Origin: CALMFT01 sp964563595
Lineage (GTDB): Bacteria > Patescibacteriota > Gracilibacteria > Absconditabacterales > Absconditicoccaceae
Length of the DNA: 20,154 nucleotides
Direction: 5' to 3'
Assembly (NCBI GenBank): GCA_964563595.1
Contig: CAZLWR010000019.1
Span: 1-20,154, forward strand
Part shown: piece after piece, positions 1 to 9,894 of the stretch
Numbering within the stretch: the first letter of the stretch is position 1
How the letters are laid out: the number at the start of each line of letters is the position of its first letter
Program-made: the position numbers and the translations under genes
Notes under the pieces: model-generated
The model's database searches: none
The model's input: the letters and a program-made list of their open reading frames with translations, nothing else
What the model was told of the DNA's origin: nothing

Positions 1-1007
1 TTTAGCTGAATCAGTTCCGGAGTAGCTCCTTTGTTATATCAAACAACCGGTGTTCCCAAGCACAGACTTTCCGCCGTAACATAACCAAAACTCTCTAGGG
101 TGATGTTAACCAAACCCAACGCTTTTCAGATTATATTGCATCTTTGTGTGGGTTCGTCAATCCGACCCAAAAATTCAATGTTATCTTTGGCAATAGATCT
201 CAAATAAGCTTCATCGGGTCAGCTTCCGATAATCTTCAGTTTGTCTCCCGTTTGGTTGAATGCCTGAATAATGATGTCAACACTTTTGCTAAAAGTAACC
301 AACCTTCAAACAAATACAAAATAATCTGACCTTGTAGAGTGAACTGGATACTCAAAAAACAGAGGATCTAACTTAGGATACTGAACGATACTATCAAGAT
401 CATAAATGGCTTTTGTGAGACTTGATGTATACCTGCTATTCGTATAAATCTCATCGTAATGCCTGGGCTGTAGGTCCCAAGGGGAAAGATAGGCATGTGC
501 TAATTGGTAGAATTGTTTGATGGGGAAACGGAGTTTATGGAGATTGGAGCTGTAGTGGTTGTGAATATACATAAAGGGTGACTGTGCGTACAATAGAGTA
601 CGACATCAAGCCTGTTTTGAGATGATATTTTTCGCAACTGCGAAGCTAGAAATGATAATTTGATTGGGATTATAATGTTTTATTTTTTGTTGTAGAACCC
701 AAACAAGAAGAGGGTATCGGAACATGAGGTTGCGATAATCCAATAGTTTTGATAGAAACCGTATTTTGTGTTTATCAAAATATACAAAGATAGCAAACAC
801 CCACCTGGGTAAAGCGTTTATGATTTTAATACTATGGCCTTCTATGATTAATTCCTTTTTATCAGAAAACATGGTAAATATCTTATATTGCCTTGTGGAA
901 GCGACATCTTGTTTCAGAGTATCTTTTATAATGTCAAAAAAAACTCTTTCTGCTCCCGCAATATAATATAATCGATCATGGACAAAGGCAATCTTTTGGT
1001 TTGTCAT
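1..1007 (-). CDS. GT4-family glycosyltransferase (3' end off the window)
   Basis: GT-B fold glycosyltransferase of family GT4, expected to transfer a sugar from a nucleotide-sugar donor to a surface glycan or lipid; the substrate cannot be read. It starts at ATG 1005-1007, and 335 codons are visible before the left edge. The N-terminal domain opens with IAFVHDRLYYIAGAERV, the acceptor-side motif of GT4 enzymes, and YTNSRYTS follows near residue 190. The C-terminal donor domain shows FVGRLV, KIIGSGPDEAYL and ESFGYVTAE, the usual E-x7-E donor-site pattern, then GTPVVGYNKG. Five in-frame TGA codons (606, 306, 219, 126 and 39) fall where glycine is expected, including FVGRLV, GSG and GYNKG. Read with the standard code it would split into three fragments. 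It is transcribed divergently from the gene at 1160. Confidence 0.88.
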
Positions 1008-1123
1008 ATTGATAATCTATATAATCTGACGTATTATTGAAGTGTTATATTAGTGAATCTAGCTGGTTTTTTCAATCAATTATAAAAATCTTTAAGTATT
1101 TTCTGATCCTATGCGAATAGAAG

Positions 1124-1139
1124 AGTAGATGCATCTACT
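1124..1139. promoter_or_regulatory. 16-bp perfect palindrome, candidate operator
   Basis: AGTAGATGCATCTACT is its own reverse complement. It ends 20 nt before the ATG of the membrane protein at 1160 and lies between divergent genes. No T-run follows, so it does not look like a terminator. An operator role is inference. Confidence 0.4.
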
Positions 1140-1159
1140 TTAATTGCTCTTAGCTAGAT

Positions 1160-1906
1160 ATGAAAAAAACAAGTGAATTTGCTTCCTATGCAAGGAATCA
1201 ACTCAAAATGAATAGTATGAGTAAAAATAAAGTGAGAAAGCAAGTTGCTAGCTACTACGACTCATTGCATCAATCAATATGAACCGAAAATTTTATTCAA
1301 CAGTATTTTACATCTTTATTCCATGCACCCATGACATTCGCAAAACTTGCAACCTATGTTGTTGCCACTATAGCTCTTACGACTGGAGTATACGCAGGCG
1401 TTGATCCATCATCTTTTGCTCGTGCTAATGGTGCGGTAAAAGCTTGATTCCAATCCATGATACATACTAGCTTGAACAAGCTTAATATATCGACAAAAGC
1501 CAATGTAAAAGCTAGCAATCAAGTAACTACTGCTTTGGATACCGATATAGTGTCTCTTGATACTGATGCTGCAATTGCAACTGACTTGATGTTGAAGGCA
1601 AATCAAACAAATACCGATTCTGCACTAGTAAGTAATGCAGGAGTTAAGACAGACGTAGATATNNNNNNNNNNNNNNNNNNNNNNNNNNNNNNNNNNNNNN
1701 NNNNNNNNNNNNNNNNNNNNNNNNNNNNNNNNNNNNNNNNNNNNNNNNNNNNNNNNNNNNNNGTAAAACAAGTTGATCCTAGTGTCAGCGTAGACAATAA
1801 CACTTCTTCATCTGTGGATGCTCAAGGTTCTACAACTCAAGATAGTGTAAATGCTGTCATAAATTCCAGTACGCAGAGTAATACAAATATAAAGACTGGT
1901 TTATAA
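1160..1906 (+). CDS. Single-pass membrane protein upstream of an ECF sigma factor (contains assembly gap)
   Basis: Not assigned to a family. From ATG 1160 the frame runs to TAA 1904-1906 with TGA=Gly at codons 41 and 96. A basic, probably cytosolic N-terminal region of about 55 residues is followed by one hydrophobic segment (about residues 59-77, AKLATYVVATIALTTGVYAG) and a long Ser/Thr/Asn/Asp-rich tail of low complexity, probably outside the cell. The block of 100 Ns at 1663-1762 lies inside the tail, so the true length is unknown and frame continuity across it is only apparent. The sigma-factor gene starts 12 nt downstream. The topology and position would suit a membrane regulator or anti-sigma partner, but no known anti-sigma motif was recognised, so this is inference. 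Confidence 0.6.
1663..1762. other. Assembly gap (100 Ns)
   Basis: Exactly 100 consecutive Ns, typical of a scaffold gap of unknown size. It interrupts the repetitive-looking tail of the membrane protein at 1160-1906, which may be why assembly failed there. Confidence 0.98.
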
Positions 1907-1918
1907 TAGCAGATCACT

Positions 1919-2497
1919 ATGTTTGACCGAATCTTTCCAATTGATGATATAACCTTGATTGAAAAAGCGAAAACCAATCAGCACGATTTTGCTCGTTTAT
2001 ACGACAGATTTGCTGATGTGGTTTTTCGTTTTATAAGACGGAAGGTAAACAATATACAGGATGCAGAAGATATTGTTTCTGAAACATTTATGGCAGTCGC
2101 TACTAGTTTGAAAAACTATGACGCCTCGAAAGGAAAGTTTGAAACCTGGTTGCTAACCATTGCTAATTATAAGTCTTTGAGCTACCTGAGGAAGCTCTAT
2201 GCGGGAACAGAAGAGGAGTTAGATGAAAATAGAGAGTATGTTTATGAAGAAGATTTTGCGAGTATTGCTACCAACAAACAATGGCATGAAGAAATCTTAT
2301 CTTTTATAAAGACTCTCTCTGAGAGGCAGTCATCCATTTTTTTCCTTAGACACGTAGAAGAACTTTCGAACAAGGAAATTGCAGAAATTTGCGAGGTAGA
2401 CGAAAGAACTGTTAGTAGTACTTTGTCTCTTGTGTACTGAAAAATCAAGAAACATTTGCAGGGCTTGGGATATCTTTCTTGCAATCAAGCTCAATAA
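1919..2497 (+). CDS. ECF-type RNA polymerase sigma factor (sigma-70 family)
   Basis: A 192-residue sigma factor with only regions 2 and 4, the size of extracytoplasmic-function sigmas. Region 2 is around residues 20-95: FARLYDRFADVVFRFIRRKV, then DAEDIVSETF, the core-binding motif, then KGKFETWLLTIANYKSLSYL for -10 recognition. Region 4 is near the C-terminus: LSNKEIAEICEVDERTVSST followed by KIKKHL, the helix-turn-helix that reads the -35 element. One TGA (2438-2440) falls in the final helix as Gly; the standard code would truncate the protein inside region 4. It ends at TAA 2495. The membrane protein 12 nt upstream is a plausible cognate regulator. No Shine-Dalgarno sequence precedes the ATG. 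Confidence 0.88.
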
Positions 2498-2549
2498 TAT
2501 TATTTGTTAAGATCAACTTATTTATACTATCGTGCAACTTTTTGTCATC

Positions 2550-3251
2550 ATGAATTTTCCAGTACATTTATCGATCATACCAGATGGAAACAGGACACGA
2601 GCAAAGGCAAACGGTGTTTCGGTATTTGAAGGCTACATTAAATCAGTGGAAAAAGCAGTAGAGCTTATCAAGCACGTATATACAACAACGCCAGTGAAAG
2701 TGGTTTCTGGATGGGGTATGTCCACGGAGAATAGAAACAAAAGACCCGCTGAGGAGCTCGATTTTTTATTCAATTTGTATAAAACCTGTGGTGATTTGCT
2801 CAATGATTTCTTGCGTGAGCATCAGATTAATTTTAGATGGATTGGTGATGCCTCTAGCTTACCAGCAAATTTCCTAGAATACATGACTCATATGGTAGAT
2901 ACTTTTACTTTTCCAACTGATAGGTATGTTATATTCGCTGTTAACTATGGCGGAAGAAATGAGATCGTCAGATGAATAAAGAAATATGCTGCATCATGAA
3001 AAAAGTTGGAAGAACTCACGGAAGCTGAACTTGGTGACTATATGGATCTAGGAGCGTATCCACCGGTAGACTTGGTTATTAGGACCAAGTGAGAGACTTC
3101 TAGTCGCGTTAGTGGTTTTATGTCTTGGTGGATAGGATATGCGGAATTATTTTTTGAATCTAAGCTCTTCCAGGATGTGACTACGGACGATTTAGATAAA
3201 ACTTTCTCCCGGTTCGATAAGATATCATCATTTAGGAACTTTTGAGGCTAA
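2550..3251 (+). CDS. uppS: Undecaprenyl diphosphate synthase (cis-prenyltransferase)
   Basis: Condenses isopentenyl diphosphate units onto farnesyl diphosphate to make the C55 lipid carrier for peptidoglycan and surface glycans. At 233 residues it is within the normal range. The family signatures are in order: PDGNRTRA at 11-18 with the catalytic Asp at 12, GWGMSTENRNKRPAEE (the SxEN-RP motif), and IRTKGETSSRVSGF followed by WWIGYAELFF near residues 178-202, the diphosphate-binding and dimer region. Four TGA codons occur (2973, 2997, 3090 and 3243). The one at codon 181 is the glycine of the RTxGE motif, a strong argument for UGA=Gly. ATG 2550 is preferred over an upstream GTG at 2532 because homologues begin close to the DGN motif. 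The stop TAA overlaps the next ATG by one base. Confidence 0.93.
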
Positions 3252-3718
3252 TGATTTTATACTCCCCTTGGTTATTGGTTATCGTTGCCTATCTTGCGGT
3301 GGTATGAATTTTGATATGGTGAGTAAACAAACTCAATAGAGATACTAAAACCATTATGAATGCCATGGTCTACGAGATCAATCAACTCTTTCTCATTATC
3401 AATAGTTATATTGCTCATCACTATGGTAATATTGATAAAGTAGATAAGCTGACTGAAGTTATTTATGCTAAAAAAACATGGTTTATTAATAATAAAACAC
3501 ATAGCTTGGCAGATTGGTACGAGTTGTATGTTGGTCTGAAAGACGATATCAACTATCTTTCTGACTATGTGGATGAAACCCTAGATGATGCTCCTGCTTA
3601 TGAAGCCATAGACAAACTTTTTACATTTTTGTTTAGAGTGAAGCCGTGGAAACAATCCCTGAGATTTGTTCTGGTAGTGTTAACCTTGGGTATTGGATTG
3701 TGATTTTTAGATGAATAG
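3251..3718 (+). CDS. Small membrane protein of unknown function
   Basis: 155 residues, not assigned to a family. It starts at ATG 3251, overlapping the uppS stop by one base, so it is probably translationally coupled and co-transcribed with uppS. An N-terminal hydrophobic helix (about residues 5-24) and a C-terminal one (about residues 135-151) flank a soluble, acidic, helix-rich middle. Three TGA codons are read as Gly, two in the first membrane helix and one in the last. The N-terminus faintly recalls LemA-type proteins, but the LemA core motif is absent. Confidence 0.65.
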
Positions 3719-3745
3719 CATATATCTACTGATATAAACCAACAT

Positions 3746-3778
3746 AAAAATGAGCTTTAGGGCTTGTTTTTTATTTTA
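3746..3778. terminator. Bidirectional terminator between convergent genes
   Basis: An A-run plus TGAGC pairs across a 6-nt loop with GCTTG plus a T-run, giving about 10 bp of which two are G-U. A-rich and T-rich flanks make it usable from both strands. It sits between the + gene ending at 3718 and the - gene ending at 3771, overlapping the latter's stop. Stem stability is modest. Confidence 0.45.
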
Positions 3779-6700
3779 TAGGGAAGAAATTGCTTTTTAT
3801 TGTGCCCCCTTCGTATCACATTTCGGCATATACCATATCTCCTTGGGCCAAAGGGGAAAGTGTTTGAGTGAATCCACAAGGACAAGCAACACAAGTATTT
3901 GCGATGGTGCTATTGGTGCCAACCACCAATGGCGATAGGGTATTTGGTAGACCTAGGCTTCCATTGGGGACATTTGGTAGTATGTCGAGATGATTGGGGA
4001 TTCCGTCATTGTCGTTATCGTTGTTGTTATTTGTGTTGGGTATGGAGGGGTCCGTGTCGCACACATTGCCATATTGATCGCTATCTGTATTTTCTTGGCC
4101 AGCGTTGCTTGTAAGAGGGCAATTGTCGAGACTAGGATCATTGTTTGATTGATTCCCATATTGCTCTAATAAGGGCATATTCAGATTATCTCAAATACTG
4201 CAATCATCTTTTTCAAACAATAATAATCCGACAGGGTTGATGTAGCCATCTCCCTCTATATCGTCGTCACACATATCAGGTGTCCCATCATTATCCATGT
4301 CACACTGGTAGGTTTGATTTGTTCAGTCGCTTTTGATCAAGCCAAGGCAGGGATCAACACTAGTTACAGTAACTTGTCATCCATAACTTGGTTGGCTTCC
4401 ATCCAGAAGAGTCGCTACCACAGCCACCAAATAAGTACCTGCTTTTGAGTAGGTATGTAACTGCTTCAATCCATCCGCTGATGCCTGTTTTGTTTGTCCG
4501 TCTCCAAAATGTCGACTCAGGGACTTTATGGTTTTGGGATTATTTGGAATAAGCTGAAAAAAGAAGCTGTCTTTAGTAGTGCCGACCAGTGGGCTAACAA
4601 TGAGATTGGCCATAAATCAATTATCTGCTTGTTTATCAACTACGTTGAGCTGAATAATGTTGGTCAATACTTGTCCGTCAGTTAAAGTGATAGTTTCTCT
4701 GACAATGGCTATGCCAGCTTTGAGATAAATATGGATAGTGTTTAGTGATTTCCCACCAAGATTGGTAGCATCCCCAAAATCTCGTGAAACGCTTTGAACT
4801 TGTTTTGTGTCAAATCCTTGGATAAGGGTCTTGAGTTTCACGGGCTGTCAAATAGTCGGGGTCAGATCGTCAGCCTCAAGATAGGAGGAGGCTCACGGCT
4901 GTATTGCCACATTTGCTTGAGCAAGTGCTTTTATCTGATTACCTACATAGCAATATGCATTGATACTGTGTTTGCCTTTTCAATTTATTTGCAATGAGGC
5001 GGTTTGTGTTTTATTGGTGGTTTGAATCGGTTTTGTGTTGCTGTCAATAGTTCGTGAGATAGTGTCGCAGGTCCCCTGCACTTTTGGTGTTACTTTAGCA
5101 GTGAAGCCTTCTGGTCATGACAAAGGATTGGGTACAATTTGCAATCCCACTTTGCTGTCTCCTGTATCGGCAATAGTGATGGTCGTAAAGGCAGTGTTAT
5201 TTCTACAATCCACCAGTCCTATTTCGTATGTTCAACCCTTGGTATAGGTTGTGTTAGCATTGATATTGTTGGAAACCTGATTGTTCCCCAAATTCCGAGT
5301 ATTTCATGTCTGACAAGTATAACCACTGCTTATTGCCTTAAGGCTTACTTTTGCTGGAGCCGTTAGTTTATCTGCAGTTGTTTGAATAACTAAACCATTC
5401 CCTCCAGTACTGGCCTTTTCGCATTCATCACCAAGTCCATTTTTATTACTATCTCCTTGGTTGACATTGTAGCGTGTCGGACAATTGTCATACTTTTGTC
5501 ATTTCTTGTCATATACTATAGTCTGATCTGCATACTTTTTGTCTCACAGAGCCGTGACAAGACAGGAGTCTATTGATTTGGACAGTTTGCGGGTAATTTG
5601 TTTGCCTGCTCCTGTACTGCCATCACAAAATGTCCATTCTATAGTTTTGATGACTCACGAAGTAGTTGCAGTACATTTCAAAGTTTCTATGCTGCTACTA
5701 GAAGTCGGAACGCATTCTATTTTAAGATTGGGATCTTTTTTGATATTCTGGTTATGGCTAATATTGACTACTATTCGAGCAATAAGATCGTCATCACCAA
5801 TTGCGTAAACCGTATAAATACCAGGATTTTGGAAACTATGTTTCACTTGGAAACCGGTGTTTGTCTTCCCGTCGTTAAAATCCCAACGTACTGACTTTAC
5901 TCCTCCCGTGGTCAGAGCTGTAAACTGTATGCTTTCATTTGTTTGGGCGAGAAGCTTGTCGGCGGATATGCTGAGTGTCTTGAGAACGCTCATGGAAGTG
6001 GCATCCAATACATTGATTCTAGCTGAGGAGGAAAGTATATTGTTAGCAATTACAGTCACTACCTTTTGTCCTGTCGTACTGTAACTATGTGATACAGATA
6101 TGCCTTGGCCAGTTTGTTTATCACCGAAATCCCAGTCGAGGCTATTCACGATCCCTGAATAAAGGGCCGTAAAGGTCGTTGCTAGGGATTTATAGATGAC
6201 TGCCTCATGCTGTATAGCAAGAGCTATGATAGGACTAGGCACTGTGCTTTGATAATACTTTGGGTTCACGAAACCAATATCGTTCACTAGGTACTGTGGA
6301 TTAAGCAGCCCATCTCAGTCTATGTCTTCATCGCATACGTCCCCATGGTCATCATTGTCGGTATTGAGTTGGCTGGGATTATAGGTAACTGGGCAGTTAT
6401 CTTGGTGATTAGTGATTCCATCCTTATCATAATCCAGGTCAAATGAACAGTTAACGGATTGGTTAAGTCTATACAGGTAATTCAGTAGTTGTTGATTGGT
6501 GGCGAGATCATAGGGCTTGATTTGATCTGCTTCTACGATGCTCATAACGCCTTCTTTCATCAGGATATTGATCTCTGCTACTGGCCGTTGACCCTGTCCG
6601 AGATTTCTTAAACTGACCATTTCGCAGGCCGATAGATTCCAAGTACAGAACTTGGCATAGGTATCGAGCTCTAACGCACTGCTTATATCACATTTTTGCT

Positions 6701-7373
6701 GATTGTTGCATTTGAGAATACCCGCGTTTATGTTGGTTAGATCAACAAGAGTAAAGTTTTTGAAGGCGGCAGATGTTGGATTTTGCTTAGAGAGTCGTGA
6801 CTTTATACTTGCTCGATCTGCTTGGTATGTTTTGGAAAGCTGTTGTCTTTTCAGATTATATATAATCTGAATCATTTCTCCTTGTTTAACAAGATTTGCT
6901 CCACAAAACTTTCCAGGACAAAAGGGACTGATATCGCGAGGATAGCCGTTTATGACTCCTTGTTCGGCCGATAAAGCTGCACAATAGTAATAATTTTCAC
7001 CGTTCCAGAAATAGTTATTCCGGAGTATGTCGTCGAAATTGTTTCCGGGCTGCTTGATAAAAGAACGCCATCGACTGCTACTATACTTGTCTGTCAGATA
7101 TTGATTGGGATGCAGACAGTCAATACAGCTAATAGTGCTCAACAGCCTGATGACGTCATTACGATAGAGTGGCTTATTATCATCTATAAGCGTGCTCGGT
7201 ACTCCGATAGACTGTAGAGATGAAGTATAATCTGAATACTTTGCTTGGACAATGGAAGGCAATAGAATAAGTGCCATCAAGATAACCATAGAAACCAAAC
7301 CAGTGTGAGGTTGATTCAGAAATAATAGCACACTGTTAAGGTAGTATTGGATCTTGAGGCTTTTTTCTTGCAA
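3771..7373 (-). CDS. Large secreted surface protein with PKD and thrombospondin-3-like calcium repeats
   Basis: A 1200-residue predicted surface protein, open throughout in code 25 with many TGA-Gly codons and a TAA stop. A hydrophobic stretch ending PSIVQAKYS near residue 45 looks like a signal peptide. The next 300 residues are Cys-containing with a possible SLH-like patch (GVINGYPRD). Asp-rich TSP3-like calcium repeats of the DxDxDG-DNCP type occur at about 313-362, 625-655, 1020-1040 and 1080-1120. At least four PKD-like modules carry the WDFGD-type strand, near 412 (LDWDFGD), 495 (VRWDFND), 862 (VSRDFGD) and 951 (LSRHFGD), each ending in an HxYxxxG-type strand. Adhesion or a stalk-like structural role is likely; the ligand is unknown. 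The start is uncertain: TTG at 7371-7373 is the longest, while an internal ATG at 7287-7289 would give a shorter signal peptide. Confidence 0.8.
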
Positions 7374-7406
7374 TGGTAGTAATAAGGCATAAATATTGCT
7401 TTTTTG

Positions 7407-8147
7407 TTAGAGTTTATAGTAGCAAAGTCCTATCTTTCTGTTCTGCCTATTTTTGGCACTGAGACTTTTCATTGGATTTTTTACTGGTTTGTCTTTTATG
7501 ATATTTCCTAGGGCGTAACTCAATCGTTCTATTTTTTTTATGAGGAAAGAGTTCTTTAAATGGTATAGCCTATTATCTTTGCTTATGTAATCATCTAGAG
7601 GGCTATACTCAAACCCAAATCTTTCCATGTATTGTGCTAAATCAGATATTCCCATGATATATTTTACTTTTTTAGTGCCTTGTTTTTTGGTTTGAAACGT
7701 TTTACTGCGAATAAGATCAATAATCTGCTGTACAATTTCACTTCTTGAACTTCACTGCGGGAGTTCTGTTTGTATATGTATTTCTGCAAAAATATCTCAA
7801 GGGTTAAGATCAATTTCGGGGTTGATATGGTTGAGATCGGCAGTGGTGTCTTGGTGTGCGATTTTGTACTCAATGATGAAGTTGGCATACTTTTCTGTTT
7901 CCAGAGTCTTTTCTCCCTTATTAAACGTAAAAACAGAAGCTCAATACTCATCTGCTATTATTAAGGCATCACTTATAAGCGGGTCATAAACTTTGTGAAA
8001 GGCTTGTAGAACTTTTGAATTAGCATGGAGTGTTTTTCACAGGTCAAGGACATATCCTTTGATATTATATAAAATATCTCCTATGATCCATATGCCAGAG
8101 TTTATGTGGCGTTCAATATTCGCTAGTGCTTTTCATGTTTGACTCAT
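7407..8147 (-). CDS. Hypothetical protein, 246 residues
   Basis: Not recognised. The frame runs from ATG 8145-8147 to TAA 7407-7409 with five TGA-Gly codons, at 8133, 8037, 7941, 7797 and 7752. The N-terminal 160 residues look globular, with mixed hydrophobic and acidic segments such as ALIIADEYGASVFTF and NPGDIFAEIHIQTELP. The C-terminal 60 residues are strongly basic (Lys/Arg/Asn-rich), which could suit nucleic-acid binding, but this is composition only. No signal peptide or membrane helix is seen. The gene begins 2 nt after the stop of the gene at 8150, so the two are probably co-transcribed. The surface-protein gene follows about 34 nt later. Confidence 0.65.
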
Positions 8148-8149
8148 CT

Positions 8150-8707
8150 TTACGCTTCTCTAAATACGCACTCCAGTGCTGCATAGGGATATGCTTCTTC
8201 GGCATTAATGATAATACTTACGTTATCTCCGGGTTTTCATTTATGGAATGTTACCGCTGCACTATTGAGCATATAGTTCTCATTGTCTGATCATAATGCC
8301 ATAGTGATAACGCCTTTTTTGTGCAGGATGCCCTTGAGATGCTTACGAGGAGCTGATTTAATGAGTTTATACATCATTTCTCCATCGGCTTTTATAGAAA
8401 GCTTAAGTGTGTCGCCTGGTATCAACATACTTTTACTCGCATAGTTTGCTGGTACAGGATAGGTATCACTTGCGGTAACCATGTCTTTACCATCAAAAAT
8501 GCCTTGTATGGCCTTTTGTTTTTCTTCTGAGGTCTGCGTAAGTCCATAAATACCTTCGCCGATACTGTTCAATGGCTTGGCACTATGACGAAGGTTTTTT
8601 ATATCACTTTTACTGATTTGGTTACTGGCAAGGAGTCACTTGAGTTTGCCAATGGTGTCGTGTAGCTTGTCGATTAATTCAGTTGCTGCGGTTGTTTTGC
8701 GAGACAT
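8150..8707 (-). CDS. Conserved-looking hypothetical protein, 185 residues
   Basis: The frame runs from ATG 8705-8707 to TAA 8150-8152 with three TGA-Gly codons, at 8636, 8291 and 8237. The N-terminal 45 residues form a likely coiled coil (TAATELIDKLHDTIGKLKG). A compact domain follows, with YPVPANYASKSMLIPGDTLK near residue 85, a segment around MMYKLIKSAPRKHLKG, and a C-terminal part containing VTFHKGKPGDNVSIIINAEE. From memory, proteins with this PVPxNYASKSxLxxGDxLKL pattern are widespread in CPR genomes as uncharacterised proteins; this could not be checked here. It is the first gene of a minus-strand pair with the gene at 7407. No function is claimed. Confidence 0.65.
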
Positions 8708-9031
8708 AGTAGTATTTCAAATAAAAAATAATCGGCATGTGTATGATGTTATGATACTGGGACTGGACACGAGATGCAATACTTTCCCTAAAACCCCCTC
8801 CTAGAGCCTAGGATGGATCTTGACAAAGTGAATTTGATATTCTTAGATATTGATCTTGATGGCAATAAGAAAACAAATGCATTGTTTATTTACTATCGTA
8901 TTCTTATTTGTAGCTTTTACACGCATGAGCATATCTACGTCTTTTTGTCTTTGTTTTTTCCTTTACATGCTATTGAATTGGAAAAAGAAAAAGATACGAT
9001 TTTGGCACAATTTACTAGTAATCTTTTTGCA
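8708..9031. promoter_or_regulatory. Divergent intergenic region with small inverted repeats
   Basis: 324 bases between divergent genes. The frame is open on the plus strand from 8813, but its translation is low-complexity and hydrophobic and does not fit the gene that follows, so I regard it as non-coding. Two short inverted repeats are visible: TCCTAG-AGC-CTAGGA at 8799-8813, next to a C-run unusual in this AT-rich region, and AAACAA-ATGCA-TTGTTT at 8871-8887. Promoters for both flanking genes should lie here, but no clear -35/-10 pair stands out. Confidence 0.4.
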
Positions 9032-9394
9032 ATGATTTTTAGAGGTAAAATTTTATGGGTTGGCCCAAAAGAGTTAATCCCCAAAGCCGATGGTAGCACT
9101 ATGACAAAAATTAGTTTCGTGGTGGAAGAGCAAACTGACAGAGAATACAGGGACGGTATCTTGTTGGATATGTATAATGATAGAGCTGAGATGTTTGCCA
9201 ACACCTATAAGGAAGGCGATATGGTCAGTGTTACATTTGGAGGTAGAGTAAGAGACTATACAAATAGAGAGGGTGCTACCAGGAAAATCTGCTCACTTAC
9301 TGCATTGAGAGTAGATCTGGAGGGTAATGGAAACTCTAATAGTAGACCTGCAGCAAAGGCTGCGGATGATGCTGATGATGATTTACCATTTTAA
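9032..9394 (+). CDS. DUF3127-like OB-fold protein with SSB-type acidic tail
   Basis: 120 residues, start chosen at ATG 9032 because MIFRGKILWVG begins the domain; an upstream extension to 8813 looks non-coding. The first 90 residues resemble DUF3127-type small OB-fold proteins: an FRGKI strand, KISFVVEEQTDREYRDGILL, then YKEGDMVSVTFGGRVRDY and SLTALRVDLEG. After a short Asn/Ser/Ala linker it ends in DDADDDLPF, matching the acidic Asp-Asp-Leu-Pro-Phe tip by which single-stranded DNA-binding proteins recruit repair and replication partners. A single-stranded DNA-binding role is therefore likely but inferred. It contains no TGA codons. A strong terminator follows. Confidence 0.72.
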   Translation: MIFRGKILWVGPKELIPKADGSTMTKISFVVEEQTDREYRDGILLDMYNDRAEMFANTYKEGDMVSVTFGGRVRDYTNREGATRKICSLTALRVDLEGNGNSNSRPAAKAADDADDDLPF

Positions 9395-9412
9395 ATAGTA
9401 TCGTAATACCTA

Positions 9413-9460
9413 AACCAGTTCAGATGAGTGATAATGTCACTGATTTTGGATTGGTTTTTT
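9413..9460 (+). terminator. Rho-independent terminator after the SSB-like gene
   Basis: A long imperfect stem: AACCA pairs with TGGTT at the base and AGTGA-taatg-TCACT forms the tip, followed directly by a T-run at 9455-9460. It begins 18 nt after the TAA at 9394 and separates this gene from cutA. Confidence 0.8.
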
Positions 9461-9558
9461 GCAATCCTCCTTTGATCCGTTCTCATTAGAGAAATGATTG
9501 AAAGTCCTTCGTAGTTGTTTACACTCAATCTACTTTATACCTATTGAATCTTCGATTT

Positions 9559-9894
9559 ATGGAAGTAGCAATTATTTCATTTTCCTTCCCCAACAAGGGA
9601 CGCACATTAAAAAAACTTGTACAACAACTCGTACAAAGTGGCTTGGTTGCTTGTGTACAAGTAACAAACTATGTACATAGTTACTATATGCACGAAGGTA
9701 AATTGAATAAATCTCAAGAAAAGATGGTGGTGTGTAAACTTATTCCGGAAAATGCTGATAAGGTTATTGATGTGATTCAAAGGGCCCATCCCTATTCATT
9801 GCCGGAAATACTTAGTGAAACAACACAATGCAATGAAGCGTACGGAGAGCGAGTGAAAAACAGTGCAGCCATAAAGATTAAACCTAAAAGATAG
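9559..9894 (+). CDS. cutA: CutA1-family divalent cation tolerance protein
   Basis: 111 residues, the normal CutA1 size. CutA1 proteins are small trimeric ferredoxin-like proteins linked to copper and other divalent-metal tolerance; their biochemical role remains unclear. Family hallmarks: KLVQQLVQSGLVACVQV (the LAACV strand), YMHEGKLNKSQEKMVVCKL (the EGK turn and following strand), and AHPYSLPEIL, matching the conserved HPYxxPEI motif near residue 80. ATG 9559 is chosen over an upstream TTG because MEVAIISFSFPN matches the first strand of homologues. No TGA codon occurs and no Shine-Dalgarno sequence is visible. Confidence 0.88.
   Translation: MEVAIISFSFPNKGRTLKKLVQQLVQSGLVACVQVTNYVHSYYMHEGKLNKSQEKMVVCKLIPENADKVIDVIQRAHPYSLPEILSETTQCNEAYGERVKNSAAIKIKPKR

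Noticed and set aside
3899..4114. Trp/Cys-rich plus-strand open frame
   Set aside because: An antisense artefact of the Asp/Asn-rich calcium repeats (GTC/ATC-rich complement).
5139..6084. Plus-strand open frames opposite the giant surface protein
   Set aside because: They are shadows of the minus-strand gene, with no family motifs, and compete with a frame showing clear PKD and TSP3 repeats.
8813..9031. N-terminal extension of the SSB-like gene to ATG 8813
   Set aside because: The added 73 residues are low-complexity and hydrophobic and precede the natural domain start. No homology is apparent and the region holds inverted repeats.
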